From positions 1 through 64,000 of the forward strand of contig NZ_JARBHJ010000006.1 in the NCBI RefSeq assembly GCF_028864145.1: DNA of 64,000 bases, read 5' to 3'. The position numbers and the translations under genes were made by a program. A model generated the notes under the pieces. The model had not been told where the DNA came from. It worked only from the letters and a program-made list of their open reading frames with translations, and did not search any database. Positions 63,105 to 64,000 of this stretch are shown one piece after another. Positions within the stretch are counted from its first letter, which is position 1. Each line of letters starts with the position of its first letter. Source of the DNA: Actinotignum schaalii (GTDB lineage: Bacteria; Actinomycetota; Actinomycetes; Actinomycetales; Actinomycetaceae).

Positions 63105-64000
63105 GTGACTGACTCGAGAATCACCCCGGACTCGCAGACCCCCATCCCCACCAAATGGGTGGGCCCCATTCACATCTCCGGCCCCGTGCTGAGCGGCGCC
63201 GTGGAAGTCCCGCTCGCCACGTATGAAACGCCGCTGTGGCCTTCGTGCAACCGCGGCGCGGATGTCTCGCGCATGGTGGAGGGGGGTATCCGCGTCTGCG
63301 TGGCCGATGAGCGCATGTCCCGCTCGGTGCTTTTTATTGCCGACGACGCCGCAGCGGCTCTCCGCGCGGTCACCGACATCGCGGCGCGGCGTTCCGAGTG
63401 GGAACGGGTGGTGGCCGGGCAGTCGCGCTTCGCGCGCCTGCTGGATATCCACCCGGAAGTGGTGGGGAATTTGCTTTTTGTGCGTTTCGAATTCTCCACC
63501 GGGGATGCCTCGGGTCACAATATGGCCACCCAGGCAGCTGAAGCTCTTATGGGTGCAATATCAGCGGTGTGCCCGGAGCTGACCTACGGGTCCATTTCCG
63601 GGAATTACTGCATTGATAAAAAGCCCTCCGCCGTCAACGGGATTCTGGGGCGCGGGCGGCGCACCATCGCGGATATGTTCATTCCGGATGAGGTGATCGC
63701 CAAGCGGCTGCGCAGTGACGCGCACAGAATTGCCGAGCTGAATTACCGCAAGAACTGGGTGGGCTCCACGCTCGCCGGGGCGGTGCGTTCGGCCAACGCC
63801 CACTATGCCAATATGCTGCTGGCGGTGTACCTGGCCACCGGCCAGGATGCCGCCAATATCGTGGAAGGATCCCAGGGCTTCACCCACGTGGAAGAACGCG
63901 CAGGCGGGCTCTATGTATCCTGTACCCTCCCGAATCTCATCGTGGGGACGGTGGGCAACGGCAAGGACCTGCCAGGTATTGAAGCGGTCATGGAACGTAT
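63105..64000 (+). CDS. HMG-CoA reductase, 3' end beyond the window
   Basis: The first 298 residues of hydroxymethylglutaryl-CoA reductase, the rate-setting enzyme of the mevalonate pathway. Family motifs in order: VPLATYETPLWPSCNRGAD with the catalytic Glu (residue 41), STGDASGHNMATQAAEAL for NAD(P)H, SGNYCIDKKPSAVNGILGRG with the catalytic Lys (about 166-185), and EERAGGLYVSCTLPNLIVGT and VGNGKDLPG of the class I pattern. The start GTG 63105 is 5 nt after the ATPase stop, so the gene is probably co-transcribed with the cysteine importer. Confidence 0.93.
   Translation, partial: MTDSRITPDSQTPIPTKWVGPIHISGPVLSGAVEVPLATYETPLWPSCNRGADVSRMVEGGIRVCVADERMSRSVLFIADDAAAALRAVTDIAARRSEWERVVAGQSRFARLLDIHPEVVGNLLFVRFEFSTGDASGHNMATQAAEALMGAISAVCPELTYGSISGNYCIDKKPSAVNGILGRGRRTIADMFIPDEVIAKRLRSDAHRIAELNYRKNWVGSTLAGAVRSANAHYANMLLAVYLATGQDAANIVEGSQGFTHVEERAGGLYVSCTLPNLIVGTVGNGKDLPGIEAVMER

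Overview
The window reads as chromosome of a high-GC Gram-positive bacterium of the Actinomycetales. The evidence is heavy G/C third-position use, TTG and GTG starts, many promoters whose -10 box lies only 6-9 nt from the start codon (leaderless mRNAs), an HspR-type HAIR box, an actinobacterial-style cysteine leader peptide and a complete mevalonate pathway. I suspect an Actinomycetaceae relative, but this is inferred, not shown.

Layout. 1-102 is the end of a 5S rRNA gene. 431-7209 is a heme/iron uptake cluster (hmuT, two exporter-type ABC half-transporters, hmuU, hmuV). 7206-20957 is branched-chain amino acid synthesis: ilvD, then ilvBNC behind a leader-peptide attenuator, then leuB-ilvE. 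ilvD and leuB share a 19-bp palindromic operator. A ThrE-type exporter, a thioredoxin-like lipoprotein, an ACT protein, a UPF0210 protein and a thiolase lie among these genes. 21016-23172 holds a lipid kinase and an aldo/keto reductase.

23200-36115 is a type I-E CRISPR-Cas locus: a 42-repeat array, a minus-strand operon cas6e-cas3-cas1-cas2, and a divergent plus-strand operon cse1-cse2-cas7e-cas5e. The most interesting content is two unannotated mini-CRISPRs, each made of two degenerate repeats that keep their hairpins and a 27-nt spacer. Mini-CRISPR A (31788-31870) lies between cas6e and cse1. Its spacer matches 14 of the first 15 positions of the cse1 promoter, overlapping the -35 box. Mini-CRISPR B (23272-23355) is a diverged copy at the other end of the locus. 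Its spacer matches its own downstream promoter, which drives only a strong Shine-Dalgarno sequence and a three-codon ORF. The four positions at which spacers A and B differ within positions 1-15 all differ in the same way in their targets, and both targets follow the trinucleotide GAC. I infer that A is an autorepressor of Cascade (CreR-like) and that B is an RNA regulator of a mini-ORF RNA (CreTA-like).

36232-40368 is a siderophore ABC importer with a possible DtxR-type box. A PLP-binding YggS protein, a DUF3516 helicase, tRNA-Lys, an Hsp20 gene behind a HAIR box, an AraC/sugar-porter/esterase group, a YidE-type transporter, an ATP-grasp enzyme and tRNA-His follow. 54116-58306 is the lower mevalonate operon (mvk-mvaD-pmk-fni). 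A HigBA pair comes next, then a cysteine-type ABC importer (59817-63099) behind a poly-cysteine leaderless leader ORF. HMG-CoA reductase starts 5 nt after that importer and runs off the window. Together with the thiolase at 17298-18479, most of the mevalonate pathway is visible.
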